This document shows, in pieces, positions 19,602 to 28,999 of a DNA stretch of 64,000 nucleotides (its first letter is position 1; the number at the start of each line of letters is the position of its first letter). This DNA comes from Paracoccus sediminilitoris. GTDB taxonomy: Bacteria > Pseudomonadota > Alphaproteobacteria > Rhodobacterales > Rhodobacteraceae. The notes beneath the pieces are model-generated. The model was given only the letters and a program-made list of their open reading frames with translations. It did not search any database and had not been told where the DNA came from. Position numbers and translations under genes: made by a program. Location: positions 108,360-172,359 of the forward strand of contig NZ_QJPK01000004.1 in NCBI RefSeq assembly GCF_003259195.1. Direction: 5' to 3'.

Positions 19602-20042
19602 TTGGCCTATCAGAAAAGCCAGGACGCGATTGACCGGCTGACGCCGGAGCAGTATCGCGTCACGCAGGAAAACGGCACCGAACGGGCCTTTACCGGCGAA
19701 TACGACCATCATTTCGAACCCGGCATCTATGTCGACATCGTCTCGGGCGAGCCGCTGTTCGCCAGCGGCGCGAAATACAATTCCGGCTGCGGCTGGCCGG
19801 CTTTCACCAAGCCGATCCAGCAGAACGTGACCGAACATCGCGATGTCAGTTTCGGCATGGTGCGCACCGAGGTGCGGTCTACCCATGGCGACAGCCATCT
19901 GGGCCATGTCTTCCCCGACGGCCCACCCGAGGCGGGGGGCCTGCGCTATTGCATCAACTCGGCCTCGCTGCGTTTCGTGCCGCGGGACCAGATGGAGGCC
20001 GAGGGTTACGGTGAGTACCTGGACCAGGCAAAGGAGGCATAA
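19602..20042 (+). CDS. msrB: peptide-methionine (R)-S-oxide reductase MsrB
   Basis: 146 aa. The catalytic Cys117 is in [12 protein letters not shown], and Cys63 in [10 protein letters not shown] is placed to act as the resolving cysteine. The zinc-binding CxxC pairs found in some MsrB proteins are missing, as in the non-zinc subtype. It repairs the R epimer of methionine sulfoxide in proteins using thioredoxin. The start is TTG 19602 with a strong GGAGGA ribosome site 4-5 nt upstream; no signal peptide, so it is cytoplasmic. It is followed one base later by msrA. Confidence 0.95.
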   Translation: MAYQKSQDAIDRLTPEQYRVTQENGTERAFTGEYDHHFEPGIYVDIVSGEPLFASGAKYNSGCGWPAFTKPIQQNVTEHRDVSFGMVRTEVRSTHGDSHLGHVFPDGPPEAGGLRYCINSASLRFVPRDQMEAEGYGEYLDQAKEA

Positions 20043-20043
20043 G

Positions 20044-20550
20044 ATGAGCGAACGCGCAGTATTTGCAGGCGGATGTTTCTGGGGCATGCAGGACCTGATC
20101 CGGCGGTTGCCGGGCGTCCATTCGACCCGCGTCGGCTATAGCGGCGGCGACGTGCCCAATGCGACCTATCGCAACCACGGCACCCATGCCGAGGCGATCG
20201 AGATCAATTTCGATCCCGATCAGATCAGCTATCGCCGGTTGCTGGAGTTCTTCTTCCAGATCCACGACCCCACCACGCCGAACCGGCAGGGCAACGATAT
20301 CGGCCTCAGCTATCGCTCGGCGATCTATTACACGTCCGAGGATCAGAAGGCCGTGGCGCTGGACACGATCGCCGATGTCGAGGCGTCCGGCATCTGGCCG
20401 GGCAAGGTCGTCACCGAGGTCGAACCGGTCGGCGATTTCTGGGAGGCCGAACCCGAGCATCAGGATTACCTGGAACGGTTCCCGAACGGCTATACCTGCC
20501 ACTTTCCGCGCCCCGATTGGGTTCTTCCCAAGCGCGACGCAGCCGAGTGA
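20044..20550 (+). CDS. msrA: peptide-methionine (S)-S-oxide reductase MsrA
   Basis: 168 aa. The catalytic Cys11 lies in the invariant [18 protein letters not shown], and [25 protein letters not shown] and YYTSEDQK follow in the usual order. It reduces the S epimer of methionine sulfoxide, complementing MsrB encoded one base upstream, so the pair repairs both epimers from one transcript. The start is ATG 20044, within reach of an AAGGAGG-like site at the end of msrB (GCAAAGGAGGCATAAG). Confidence 0.97.
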   Translation: MSERAVFAGGCFWGMQDLIRRLPGVHSTRVGYSGGDVPNATYRNHGTHAEAIEINFDPDQISYRRLLEFFFQIHDPTTPNRQGNDIGLSYRSAIYYTSEDQKAVALDTIADVEASGIWPGKVVTEVEPVGDFWEAEPEHQDYLERFPNGYTCHFPRPDWVLPKRDAAE

Positions 20551-20567
20551 CAGCCACCCTCTGAAGG

Positions 20568-20602
20568 AAAGGCGCCCGGAACCATGTTCCGGGCGCCTTT
20601 TG
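20568..20602 (+). terminator. Rho-independent terminator of msrBA
   Basis: A 15-bp stem (AAAGGCGCCCGGAAC / GTTCCGGGCGCCTTT) with a CAT loop and T-run, 17 nt after the msrA stop. The A-run on the other side makes it potentially bidirectional, but the convergent RND gene ends about 70 bp further on. Confidence 0.92.
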
Positions 20603-20613
20603 CGTCCCGCGAC

Positions 20614-20661
20614 GGCCGGGGGGCGCCGCCCCCCGGACCCCCCGAGGGTATCGCCCCCGGC
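20614..20661. repeat. GC-rich palindromic repeat, copy 1
   Basis: A very GC-rich inverted repeat (GGGGGGCGCC GCCCCCC core) in the gap between the msrA terminator and the RND gene end. On the minus strand it contains GGGGTCCGGGGGGCG followed by CCCCCGGC, the same string seen at 44101-44130. It looks like a short interspersed palindromic element. Confidence 0.5.
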
Positions 20662-20671
20662 ATGGACGCCA

Positions 20672-23600
20672 TCACGCCGCCTGGTCGCCCTTGGGGGCCC
20701 GGACGCGGAACACCGCACAATAAAGCGCGGGAACGAAGACCAGCGTCACCAGCGTCCCCGCGATGATGCCCCCCATCATGGCGAAGGCCATCGGACCCCA
20801 GAAGACCTGGCGCGAGATCGGGATCAGCGCCAGCGACGCCGCCGCCGCCGTTAGCAGGATCGGGCGGGCACGACTGTCCGACGCTTCGAATACGGCATCC
20901 CAACGGGTCTTACCCTTGTGCAGCAGTTCCTGGATTTCATGCACCAGGATGATCGAGTTGCGGATCAGGATGCCGATCAGCGCCAGGATCCCCAAAATGG
21001 CCACGAAGCCCATCGGCACGCCGAAGGGCACCAGAACCGCCACCACGCCGATCAGCCCCAGGGGGGCGGCGGCAAAGACGATCAGCGACAGGCGGAAGCT
21101 TTGCATCTGGGCCATGACCAGCACCGCCATGATCAGCAGCATGACCGGCACCACCGCCGCGATGGGCGCCTGGCTGTCGGTCGAGCTTTCGACCGTGCCA
21201 CCGACCACCACCTTGACGCCCGGAGGCAGGGTCGCCTGATATTCTGCTACGCGGTCGGCCAACGCGGTGACAAGGGTCGCGGGCTGGTCCTTGGTGGCGA
21301 TGCCCGCCTTGACGGTGACCGTGGGCAGGCCGTCGCGTTGCAGGATCAGCGGCTGTTCGGTGCCGTATTCCAGCGTGACCAGCGCGGCCAGCGGGATGGT
21401 GCGCCCATCCGCCAGGTTCATCTGCAGGTTCCGGATCGAATCCAGCGACTGGCGGTCGTCGGCCTGGCCGCGCGCGATCACGTCGACCAGGAAGATGTCG
21501 TCACGCAGCTGGGTGACCTGCACGCCGTTGAAAATGGCCGAAAGCGCATCCGAGATGTCGCCATTGGTCACGCCCAGCTGGCGGGCCTGATCCTGATCGA
21601 CGTTCAGGCGGACCATGCGCGCGGGCTCGTTCCAGTCCAGCGCGATGTCCTGCAGGCGGGATTCGCCCGACAGGACGGTGGCCAACCCGCGCGCGGCATC
21701 GCGGGCGGCATCGGGGTCGGGCGCGCTGACGCGGTATTGCACGGGCTTGCCGACCGGCGGCCCGATTTCCAGGTTCTTGATATAAATGTCGACGCCCGCG
21801 AATTCGGACCGCGCCAGGTCGGTCAGCCGCGCCTTGACGCGGTCGCGCGCCGCCAGATCGGGGGTCTGGATCACGATCTGGCCCATATGCGGGCCGGCGG
21901 TCGGGACATCCATCGACAACACGAAGCGCGGCGCGCCCTGTCCGACATAGGATGTCCAGAACAGCACGTCTTCGTCGCCCGCCAGGGTTTGTTCCAGCCG
22001 GTCCATGTCGGCAATGGTCCGCGCGATCGAGGCGTTCTGGCGTTCGTTGATGTCGATCAGCACCTCGGTCCGGTCCGAGGTCGGGAAGAACTGCTGTTCC
22101 ACGAACTGCATCCCCCAGAGCGACACGAAGAACATGGCAAGCGTCACGGCGATGGTGATCCACTTGAACCGCATGGCCTTGCGCAGAAGGGCATGGAAGG
22201 CGCGGCGCAGGCGGCCCGGTCCGCTATGGGCATGGGCCATCTTGGAGGATAGGAAGGTCACCCCCAGAAGTGGCGCGAACAGCACCGCCACGATCCATGA
22301 AATCGTCAGCGACACCGCGATCACGACAAAGAGCGAGAAGGTGAATTCCCCCGCCGCCGAATTGTTCAAACCGATGGGGATGAAGCCCGCCACCGTCACC
22401 AGCGTCCCCGTCAGCATCGGAAAGGCGATCGAGGTCCAGGCATAGCTGGCCGCATCGGTCAGCGTCTCGCCGATCTCCAGCCGCGAGATCATCGTCTCGA
22501 TCGCGATCATCGCGTCATCGACCAGCAGCCCAAGCGCGATGATCAGCGCCCCAAGCGAGATCCGCTGCAGCGTGATGCCATAGACCTCGAGGATGACGAA
22601 GGTGATCGCCAGGCACAGCGGGATAGTCAGCGTCACGACCAGGCCCGCCCGCAGCCCCAGGCTCACGAAGCTGACGATCAGGACGATGCCCACGGCCTCG
22701 GCCAGGGCCTTGACGAAATGGCCGACGGCTTCCTCGACCACGTGGGGCTGGTCGGCAAATTTCGACATCTTGATGCCGATGGGCAGGTCGGCCGCGATCT
22801 GGTCCATCAGCGCGTCCAGTTCCTCGCCGAATTCCAGGATGTTGCCGCCCTTGCGCATGCCGATCTGCAACCCGATGGCCTGTTCCCCCTGATAGCGGAA
22901 AAGCGATTCCGGCGGGTCGGCATAGCCGCGGGTAATGGTGGCCACGTCGGCGAGGTTGAAGAACCGTTCGCCGACGCGCAGGTTCACGGCCTCGATGGCG
23001 CTGGCGTCGTCGAACTGGCCGCCGACGCGGACCAGCACCCGTTCGGGACCGGACTGGATGACGCCCGAAGGCGCGATGGCGTTCTGCTGGGCCAGCGTTC
23101 CCAGAACCTGCTGCTGGTTCAGCCCCAGGGCCGCCAGGCGCGCGGCGGAAAACTCCAGAAAGACCTCCTCCTCCTGTTCGCCCAGCAGTTCGGTCTTGCC
23201 GGCAAGATCCAGGGCGGCGACCTGCTTGCGGATATCCTCGACCCGGTCGCGCAATTCGCGCGGGGTAAAGCCATCGGCGGTGAAAGCATAGATGTTGCCG
23301 AAGACATCGCCGAAATTGTCGTTGAACTGAAAACCCGCAAATTCCTGAGGGAATTCGGGCCGGATGTCTGACATCATCTGGCGGACACGCTTCCAGACCT
23401 CGGGGACGACATTGGCGCGGGTGGTGGGGTCCAGTTCGACATAGACGACCGCCTGCCCCGGCATTGTGACCGAGCGGGTGAAGTCCAGCTCGTCCAGCTC
23501 CTCCAGCTTGGTCTCGATGCGGGTGGTGACCTGCTTCAACGTCTCGTCGGTGGTGGCCCCGGGAAGGGCCGCGCCGATGATCATCGTCTTGATGGTGAAA

Positions 23601-23725
23601 TCAGGGTCTTCTTCGCGCCCTAGGGACTGATAGCTGAGAAAGCCCGCGAACATCGACAGCAGCAGCAGGAACCACACGAAGCTGCGGTGATGCAGGGACC
23701 AGTCGGACAGGTTGAAACGCTTCAC
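20672..23725 (-). CDS. RND efflux transporter permease (AcrB/HAE1 family)
   Basis: 1017 aa inner-membrane pump. The first membrane helix (SFVWFLLLLSMFAGFLSYQSL), two large periplasmic loops, two groups of helices and the proton-relay type segment LGALIIALGLLVDDAMIAIETM (Asp pair in TM4) and VTLAMFFVSLWGMQFVEQQFF (TM7) give the normal 12-helix RND layout. It exports compounds with proton-motive force together with a periplasmic adaptor and an outer-membrane channel. It is the last gene of a three-gene operon with two adaptor genes; its start overlaps the previous stop. The channel is not encoded here, and the substrates are unknown. Confidence 0.95.
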   Translation of the reverse strand: MKRFNLSDWSLHHRSFVWFLLLLSMFAGFLSYQSLGREEDPDFTIKTMIIGAALPGATTDETLKQVTTRIETKLEELDELDFTRSVTMPGQAVVYVELDPTTRANVVPEVWKRVRQMMSDIRPEFPQEFAGFQFNDNFGDVFGNIYAFTADGFTPRELRDRVEDIRKQVAALDLAGKTELLGEQEEEVFLEFSAARLAALGLNQQQVLGTLAQQNAIAPSGVIQSGPERVLVRVGGQFDDASAIEAVNLRVGERFFNLADVATITRGYADPPESLFRYQGEQAIGLQIGMRKGGNILEFGEELDALMDQIAADLPIGIKMSKFADQPHVVEEAVGHFVKALAEAVGIVLIVSFVSLGLRAGLVVTLTIPLCLAITFVILEVYGITLQRISLGALIIALGLLVDDAMIAIETMISRLEIGETLTDAASYAWTSIAFPMLTGTLVTVAGFIPIGLNNSAAGEFTFSLFVVIAVSLTISWIVAVLFAPLLGVTFLSSKMAHAHSGPGRLRRAFHALLRKAMRFKWITIAVTLAMFFVSLWGMQFVEQQFFPTSDRTEVLIDINERQNASIARTIADMDRLEQTLAGDEDVLFWTSYVGQGAPRFVLSMDVPTAGPHMGQIVIQTPDLAARDRVKARLTDLARSEFAGVDIYIKNLEIGPPVGKPVQYRVSAPDPDAARDAARGLATVLSGESRLQDIALDWNEPARMVRLNVDQDQARQLGVTNGDISDALSAIFNGVQVTQLRDDIFLVDVIARGQADDRQSLDSIRNLQMNLADGRTIPLAALVTLEYGTEQPLILQRDGLPTVTVKAGIATKDQPATLVTALADRVAEYQATLPPGVKVVVGGTVESSTDSQAPIAAVVPVMLLIMAVLVMAQMQSFRLSLIVFAAAPLGLIGVVAVLVPFGVPMGFVAILGILALIGILIRNSIILVHEIQELLHKGKTRWDAVFEASDSRARPILLTAAAASLALIPISRQVFWGPMAFAMMGGIIAGTLVTLVFVPALYCAVFRVRAPKGDQAA

Positions 23726-24825
23726 GGGGTCAGCCTCCGGCCCACGGCCTGGTCTTGGGTCAGGGAATTCACGCCGCGGATAACGATCTCGTCGCCGGCG
23801 GTCAGCCCCGAGGTGATCGAGACGCGGCCCTGGAACGGGGTCGCGGCCTGGACGGCAACCTGTTCGACATGGGCCGTGTCGCCGTCGCGGCGCACGCGCC
23901 AGACGAAGCTTTCATCATCGACGATGACCAGCGCCTCGGATGGCAGGGAAAGCGACGGGTTGTCGACGCTGCCGAACCGTGCGCGCACCAGCGACCCCAG
24001 CCGGAAGCCCGCCTCGGGGGGCAGGCGCAGATGCAGACGCCGCGTGCGGGTCGCGCTGTCGGCCACGGGGTCGATGCGGTCCAGCACGGCGGGAAGCTGG
24101 GTTTGGGGTTCGTTGCGATGCCATACGGTGAAGACGGCCTCCTCCTCCAACCCCAGCAGCGCCGATTCGGGCAGGTCAATGACGACCTCCTTTTCGTCCT
24201 GCGCCGACAGTTGCAGAACCTGCTGGCCAGCGCTGACGACCGCGCCCGGCTCTTCATAGACGGCGCTGATCACGCCGTCGAAAGGCGCGGTCATGCGGGC
24301 GAAGCCTTCGGAATCCTGCGCCTGCACCAATTCCGACCGCGCCTGTTCGGCGGCGGCGGCGGCGGCGGTCGCGGCCTGCTGGGCCTGTTCCAGCTGCGCG
24401 TCGGATGCGACGTTGCGTTCGGCCAGTGCGGTGGTGCGCGCCAGGGTCGCCTCGGCGGTGCGCTGCTGGACCTCGGCCGCGTCAAGCGCGGCGCTGGCGG
24501 CACGAGTGTTGGCGGCCAGGTCGTCGGTGTCCAGTTCGGCCAGGATCTGGCCTTGGGTCACAATGGCGCCCAAATCGACCGGGCGCGCGATCATGCGGCC
24601 CAGCGTCTGGAAACCAAGCGCCACCTGGTCGCGCGACGTAACCAGACCGGGGATCCAGCGCGCTTCGGCGCCCTCGTCCTGCACGATCACGCTGACGACG
24701 GGTCGCGGGGGACCTTCGGGCTCGGCCTGAGCATGGGCGCCGCCGCCCAGCCAAGACGGCAGGGACAGCGCGGATGCGGGCCCCGCCAGCAGGACTGCCG
24801 CGCAGATGATGGCCAGGTATCTCAT
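23722..24825 (-). CDS. RND efflux periplasmic adaptor subunit (membrane fusion protein), second
   Basis: 367 aa. A signal peptide (MRYLAIICAAVLLAGPASA), a biotinyl-lipoyl-like half (LGFQTLGRMIARPVDLGAIV) interrupted by an Ala-rich coiled-coil hairpin (about 100-165), the second lipoyl half (MTAPFDGVISAVYEEPGAVV) and beta-barrel and membrane-proximal domains (VVIDLPESALLG onwards). It links the inner-membrane pump to an outer-membrane channel. It overlaps both neighbours by four bases (ATGA), so the three proteins are made together. It lacks a lipobox cysteine. Confidence 0.92.
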   Translation of the reverse strand: MRYLAIICAAVLLAGPASALSLPSWLGGGAHAQAEPEGPPRPVVSVIVQDEGAEARWIPGLVTSRDQVALGFQTLGRMIARPVDLGAIVTQGQILAELDTDDLAANTRAASAALDAAEVQQRTAEATLARTTALAERNVASDAQLEQAQQAATAAAAAAEQARSELVQAQDSEGFARMTAPFDGVISAVYEEPGAVVSAGQQVLQLSAQDEKEVVIDLPESALLGLEEEAVFTVWHRNEPQTQLPAVLDRIDPVADSATRTRRLHLRLPPEAGFRLGSLVRARFGSVDNPSLSLPSEALVIVDDESFVWRVRRDGDTAHVEQVAVQAATPFQGRVSITSGLTAGDEIVIRGVNSLTQDQAVGRRLTP

Positions 24826-25907
24826 TCCCGATCCCCTTCCGGCACCATGTCGGCGGCCATGACCTGCCGACCGGGGTAAAGCAGCTGCGATCCGGCGCCC
24901 ACGACGCGCTGCCCGTCCTGCAACCCGTCCGAGATGAAGACCGAATGATCGCCGAAATGGCTGACGGTGACCGGCGACAGGGTGACGCGGTCATCCTCGT
25001 CCACGGTCCAGACCGCGGGCTGATCGCCGCTGCGCATCAGGGCGGTCCAAGGAACCTCGGTCCCGTGATCCAGCGCCACGTCCAGATAGCCCCTGACCGA
25101 CGCCCCCAGAAGCGATGTCCCCATCTGCGCCGCCTGCAACCGCGCCCGCACGGTGACGGTGCCGGTTTCCGGATCGACCAGCGGCGAGACCTCGGTCACC
25201 TTTCCGGTCATGGAAGGGCGGTCGATGTCCAGTGTCTCCAGCCGGATCGTGGTGCCGATGATGTCGCGCAGGATCGGATCGTCGGCGACATGAAAGATCG
25301 CCTCCAGCCCGGTCAGCGCCGCCAGGCCGAAGACCGGCTGGGCGGCCGCCACGACCTGTCCCGGCGCGACGGATTTGGTGGTGATCACGGCGTCCTGCGG
25401 GGCGCGCAGAACGGCGTCCTCGACGGCGCGCCGGGCCTGGTCCACCGCCGATGTCGCACGCTCCAAGATGCCGTCGGCCTGCGACAGCGCCTGTTCGGCC
25501 TGATCGGCGGCGGCCTTGGTGCCCACCCCGCGCGACAACAATGCGGCGGCGCGTTCGCTGGCCTGCCGGGCCTGGTCCTGACCCGCGCGGGCCGACAGCA
25601 GCCCGGCCTCGGCCACGTTCAACGCCTGATCCTGCTGGACCGAGGCCAGACGCGCCAAGGCCTGTCCGGCGACGACGCGGTCGCCCTGATCCACCAGGAC
25701 CTCGGTCACGCGACCGCCCTGACGAAAGCCCAGCTGCAGCGCATCGATGGCCTTGATCTCGCCCGAGAGCTGCATGTCGGTGTTCAACTGGGCGGTCTGG
25801 ACAGTCTCGATCTGGACGCGGATGACCTGGTCGGGGTCATCCTGCGCCAGCACGGGAAAGGCGCCCAGCCAAGCCAGAAGGGCAGTTCCAAAGATCTGTT
25901 TCGACAT
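24822..25907 (-). CDS. RND efflux periplasmic adaptor subunit, first
   Basis: 361 aa with a signal peptide (cut probably after FPVLA), lipoyl halves (LQLGFRQGGRVTEVLVDQGD and LRAPQDAVITTKSVAPGQVV) around a helical hairpin (about 90-160), and C-terminal beta-barrel domains. It resembles the other adaptor in layout but not in sequence, so the two are paralogues of different subgroups rather than a tandem copy. Pumps with two adaptor genes exist and the pair may form a mixed hexamer. It is the first gene of the operon. No TetR- or MarR-type regulator is adjacent; the 67-bp gap to kynU is the only upstream space. Confidence 0.92.
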   Translation of the reverse strand: MSKQIFGTALLAWLGAFPVLAQDDPDQVIRVQIETVQTAQLNTDMQLSGEIKAIDALQLGFRQGGRVTEVLVDQGDRVVAGQALARLASVQQDQALNVAEAGLLSARAGQDQARQASERAAALLSRGVGTKAAADQAEQALSQADGILERATSAVDQARRAVEDAVLRAPQDAVITTKSVAPGQVVAAAQPVFGLAALTGLEAIFHVADDPILRDIIGTTIRLETLDIDRPSMTGKVTEVSPLVDPETGTVTVRARLQAAQMGTSLLGASVRGYLDVALDHGTEVPWTALMRSGDQPAVWTVDEDDRVTLSPVTVSHFGDHSVFISDGLQDGQRVVGAGSQLLYPGRQVMAADMVPEGDRE

Positions 25908-25974
25908 GATCGACCGATATGTTGCGATACCAGACGTTTCCTGCCTTTCGGGCTGTTTGGGAACCCCCTTTCCC

Positions 25975-27162
25975 TCAGGTCACCGCAGCTTTTCGATGGA
26001 AATCCTCTCTGTCCCAAGTTCTGTTGCGCAGGATTGCGGCAAGGACATCCACCGCGCGGGCCACATCGTCCAGATCGTTATAGAGCGGCGCAAAACCGAA
26101 TCGCAGCACATCGGGCGCGCGAAAATCGCCGATGACCCCTTGCGCAATCAGCGCCTGCATCACGGCATAGGCTTGGGGATGGCGGAAACCGACCTGCGAT
26201 CCGCGTTGCGCGGGGTCGCGCGGCGAATGCAGGGTGACAACGGGGCAATGCGCCTCGACGCCCTTGATGAAGGCCTCGCTCAGCTCGATGGAACGGGCGC
26301 GCAGGTCGGCCATCTGCACGCCGTCCCAGACATCCAGCGCGGCCTCCAGCGCGGTCATGGCGATCACGGGGGGCGTGCCGACGCGCATCCGGTCGATGCC
26401 GCCCGCGGGGCGATAATCCAGATCAAAGGCGAAGGGCGCGGCATGGCCCATCCAGCCTTGCAGGATCGGCTGCGCGGCCTCGGCATGGGCGGGGTTGATC
26501 CAGATGAAGGCCGGCGCCCCCGGCCCGCCGTTCAGGTATTTGTAGGTGCAGCCGACCGCAAAATCGGCATGGGCCCCCAGCAGGTCGACATCGACCGCCC
26601 CCGCCGAATGGGCCAGGTCCCAGACCGTCAGCGCGCCCGCCGCATGGGCCCTGGCGGTCAGCGCCGCCATGTCGTGACGGCGTCCGGTGCGGTAATCGAC
26701 CTCGGTGATCATGGTGACGGCGACCTCGTCGGTGATCGCCTCGGCGACATCCTCGGGGGCGACGACGCGCAGTTCGGCATCGACGGCCCGCGCCAGCCCT
26801 TGGGCGACATAGAGATCCGAGGGGAAATTCCCGCTATCGGACAGAATCACCCGGCGGTCGGGACGCAGGGCGCGCGCGGCGCTGACGGCCTGAAAGACCT
26901 TGATCGACAGCGTGTCCCCCATCACGACCTGCCCCGGCCCCGCGCCGATCAGCTGGGCGATGCGATCGCCGACCTTGCGGGGCTGGTCGAACCATCCGGC
27001 CTTGTTCCAGCCGGTGATCAGCATTTCCGACCATTCGTCGGTCATCATCGCGGAAACCTTGGCCGCCGCCGCCTTGGGCATCGGTCCAAGCGAGTTGCCG
27101 TCCAGATAGGTCACCCCCTGCGGCAGGTGGAATGCGGCGCGCGTTCTGGCGAAATCTGTCAT
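25975..27162 (-). CDS. kynU: kynureninase
   Basis: 395 aa PLP enzyme of the aspartate aminotransferase fold that cuts kynurenine to anthranilate and alanine. TYLDGNSLGPMPKAAA, VMGDTLSIKVFQAVS (phosphate-binding loop), VWDLAHSAGAVDVDL (Asp pairing with the PLP nitrogen) and Lys208 in GCTYKYLNGGPGAPAFIW (Schiff base) are all present. ATG 27162 follows AGAGGGAGCTTCACG. Its promoter region is shared with a divergent hydrolase gene that resembles kynurenine formamidase, which supports a role in tryptophan breakdown. Confidence 0.95.
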   Translation of the reverse strand: MTDFARTRAAFHLPQGVTYLDGNSLGPMPKAAAAKVSAMMTDEWSEMLITGWNKAGWFDQPRKVGDRIAQLIGAGPGQVVMGDTLSIKVFQAVSAARALRPDRRVILSDSGNFPSDLYVAQGLARAVDAELRVVAPEDVAEAITDEVAVTMITEVDYRTGRRHDMAALTARAHAAGALTVWDLAHSAGAVDVDLLGAHADFAVGCTYKYLNGGPGAPAFIWINPAHAEAAQPILQGWMGHAAPFAFDLDYRPAGGIDRMRVGTPPVIAMTALEAALDVWDGVQMADLRARSIELSEAFIKGVEAHCPVVTLHSPRDPAQRGSQVGFRHPQAYAVMQALIAQGVIGDFRAPDVLRFGFAPLYNDLDDVARAVDVLAAILRNRTWDREDFHRKAAVT

Positions 27163-27226
27163 CGTGAAGCTCCCTCTTGACGGCACGCTAGCAGGCGGGT
27201 CACCTGCCGGAAAGAGGGGCAAAACC

Positions 27227-28030
27227 ATGATCTATCAGGTGCATGACTGGGACGACGCCTATGCCAATGGCGCCCATATCGCGGGTGCGGAGGGCATCGC
27301 CGACAGCTGGCCCCACAGCGCGGCGGCCTTTCGCGACCGGCATCCGCCGCTGGAGTTGGGGCGTGGTCATCTGTTCATGCCCCAGGATGCGCCGCGCGGG
27401 CTAATGGTCTTTGTCCATGGCGGATACTGGATGCGGACCGACCCCAGTGTCTGGTCGCATCTGGCCCAAGGCGCGATCGAGGCCGGGTGGGCGGCACTGC
27501 TGCCGGGTTACGTGCTGGCGCCGGATGCCCGCATCGCGCAGATGACGACCCAGGTCGCGGAACAGATCGCACTGGCCGCCGACCGCATTGCGGGGCCCAT
27601 CGCCATCAGCGGCCATTCGGCGGGCGGGCATCTGGCGGCGCGGATGATCTGCGATGACGGGACGTTGCCTGCGGCAGTGTTGGCGCGCGTGACGGCCTGC
27701 GTGCCGATCTCTCCGCTGACGGATCTGCGGCCCCTGATGCGCACGCAGATGAACCAGACGCTGCGGATCGACGCCACGGAGGCCGCGTCCGAAAGCCCCG
27801 CCCTGCTGACCCCGGTGCTGGGCATTCCCGTCACCACCTGGGTCGGCGGGTCCGAACGGCCCGAATTCCTGCGCCAGGCGCGGCTTCTGGCCGATATCTG
27901 GGCGGGCCTCGGGGCCGCGACGGATTGCGTCACGGCCCCGGGCGATCATCACTTCAGCGTGGTCGAGGCGTTGCGCCGCCCCGACAGCCCGCTGATGGAA
28001 CGGCTGCTGGGTTACAGCGGCTCGCGATAG
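27227..28030 (+). CDS. alpha/beta hydrolase, kynurenine formamidase-like
   Basis: 267 aa. FVHGGYWMRTD is the HGGYW oxyanion motif shared with eukaryotic-type kynurenine formamidases (AFMID), and the nucleophile Ser131 is in ISGHSAGGHLAARM; the catalytic His is probably in APGDHHFSV near the C-terminus. Such enzymes hydrolyse N-formylkynurenine to kynurenine. The gene is divergent from kynU with a 64-bp gap, the step just before kynureninase, so this function is plausible but inferred. ATG 27227 follows AGAGGGGC. Its 3' end overlaps the convergent aldo/keto reductase gene by 19 bp. It could instead be a general esterase. Confidence 0.8.
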   Translation: MIYQVHDWDDAYANGAHIAGAEGIADSWPHSAAAFRDRHPPLELGRGHLFMPQDAPRGLMVFVHGGYWMRTDPSVWSHLAQGAIEAGWAALLPGYVLAPDARIAQMTTQVAEQIALAADRIAGPIAISGHSAGGHLAARMICDDGTLPAAVLARVTACVPISPLTDLRPLMRTQMNQTLRIDATEAASESPALLTPVLGIPVTTWVGGSERPEFLRQARLLADIWAGLGAATDCVTAPGDHHFSVVEALRRPDSPLMERLLGYSGSR

Positions 28031-28848
28031 TCGAACTCGTCAGGGTCCGGGCCGGTGCGGTGGTTGTTGTCCAGCCGGTCCAGCGCGGCCATATCATCCG
28101 CGGTCAGTTCGAACTCCAGCGCGGCAAAGTTCTGCGCCAGGCGGTCGGCATGTTCCGATTTCGGAATGACCGAAAGCCCGTGCTGGATATGCCAGCGCAG
28201 GATGACCTGCGCGGGGCTGCGATCCAGCCGCTCCGCGATCTGGGTGACGGCGGGGGCGTCAAAGCTGTCGCCGCGACCCAAGGGGGTCCAGCTTTGGGTG
28301 ACGATGCCCAGACGCTTGTTCACCGCGCGCATCTTTGTCTGCGCCAGCGACGGATGCAGCTCGATCTGGTTCAACGCGGGCGTGACGCCGGTTTCGTCGA
28401 TCAAGCGCTTCAGATGGTCTTCGTGGAAATTCGCCACCCCGATCGAGGTGACGCGGCCTTCCTCGCGCAGGCGGATCAGCGCCTTCCAGGTGTCGACATA
28501 GGCGTCCAGCCGGGGCAGCGGCCAGTGGATCAGGAACAGATCCAGTTTTTCCAGACCCGTGCGCGTCATCGTCTGGTCAAAGGCGCGCAGCGCCTGGTCG
28601 TAACCTTGCGCGTCGTTCCACAGCTTCGAGGTCACGAAGATCTGGTCGCGGGGCACGCCGGATGCGCGGATCCCCTCGCCCATGCCGCGTTCGTTCTTGT
28701 AGGCGGCGGCGCCGTCGATCAGGCGATAGCCGGTCTTCAGCGCCTGCGCGACGACCTCGGGGGTCTTGGCGTCGTCGATCTGCCAGATACCGGTGCCCAG
28801 CTGGGGCATCTTGTGGCCATCGTTCAGTGTCATCATCGGTTGGGTCAT
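28012..28848 (-). CDS. aldo/keto reductase family oxidoreductase
   Basis: 278 aa TIM-barrel NADPH enzyme. LGTGIWQIDD and GYRLIDGAAAYKNERGMGE hold the catalytic Asp-Tyr of the family, LDLFLIHWPLPRLD contains the His, and IPKSEHADRLAQNFAALEF binds the cofactor phosphate. It is a short-chain-length member close to the 2,5-diketo-gluconate reductase group by motif. The carbonyl substrate is unknown. ATG 28848 follows GAAAGGAGCAGCCGTC. The frame is open to 29043, but that is intergenic. It is convergent with the hydrolase and divergent from the DUF421 gene. Confidence 0.92.
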   Translation of the reverse strand: MTQPMMTLNDGHKMPQLGTGIWQIDDAKTPEVVAQALKTGYRLIDGAAAYKNERGMGEGIRASGVPRDQIFVTSKLWNDAQGYDQALRAFDQTMTRTGLEKLDLFLIHWPLPRLDAYVDTWKALIRLREEGRVTSIGVANFHEDHLKRLIDETGVTPALNQIELHPSLAQTKMRAVNKRLGIVTQSWTPLGRGDSFDAPAVTQIAERLDRSPAQVILRWHIQHGLSVIPKSEHADRLAQNFAALEFELTADDMAALDRLDNNHRTGPDPDEFDYREPL

Positions 28849-28999
28849 GACGGCTGCTCCTTTCGTTGCCGCAGACAACGCGCTAGGCAGGGTTGGGGTC
28901 CAGCATTTCCCCTGCAGCAATTTTCCGCGACCCCCATCCTTGCACGGAACCCCCGACCTCGGCCCAAGGTTTTCCGACGCGCGCCACGAAAGGCACATC

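Noticed and set aside
20918..22252. A 444-codon plus-strand frame inside the RND gene
   Set aside because: Antisense to the RND permease; composition of a shadow frame.
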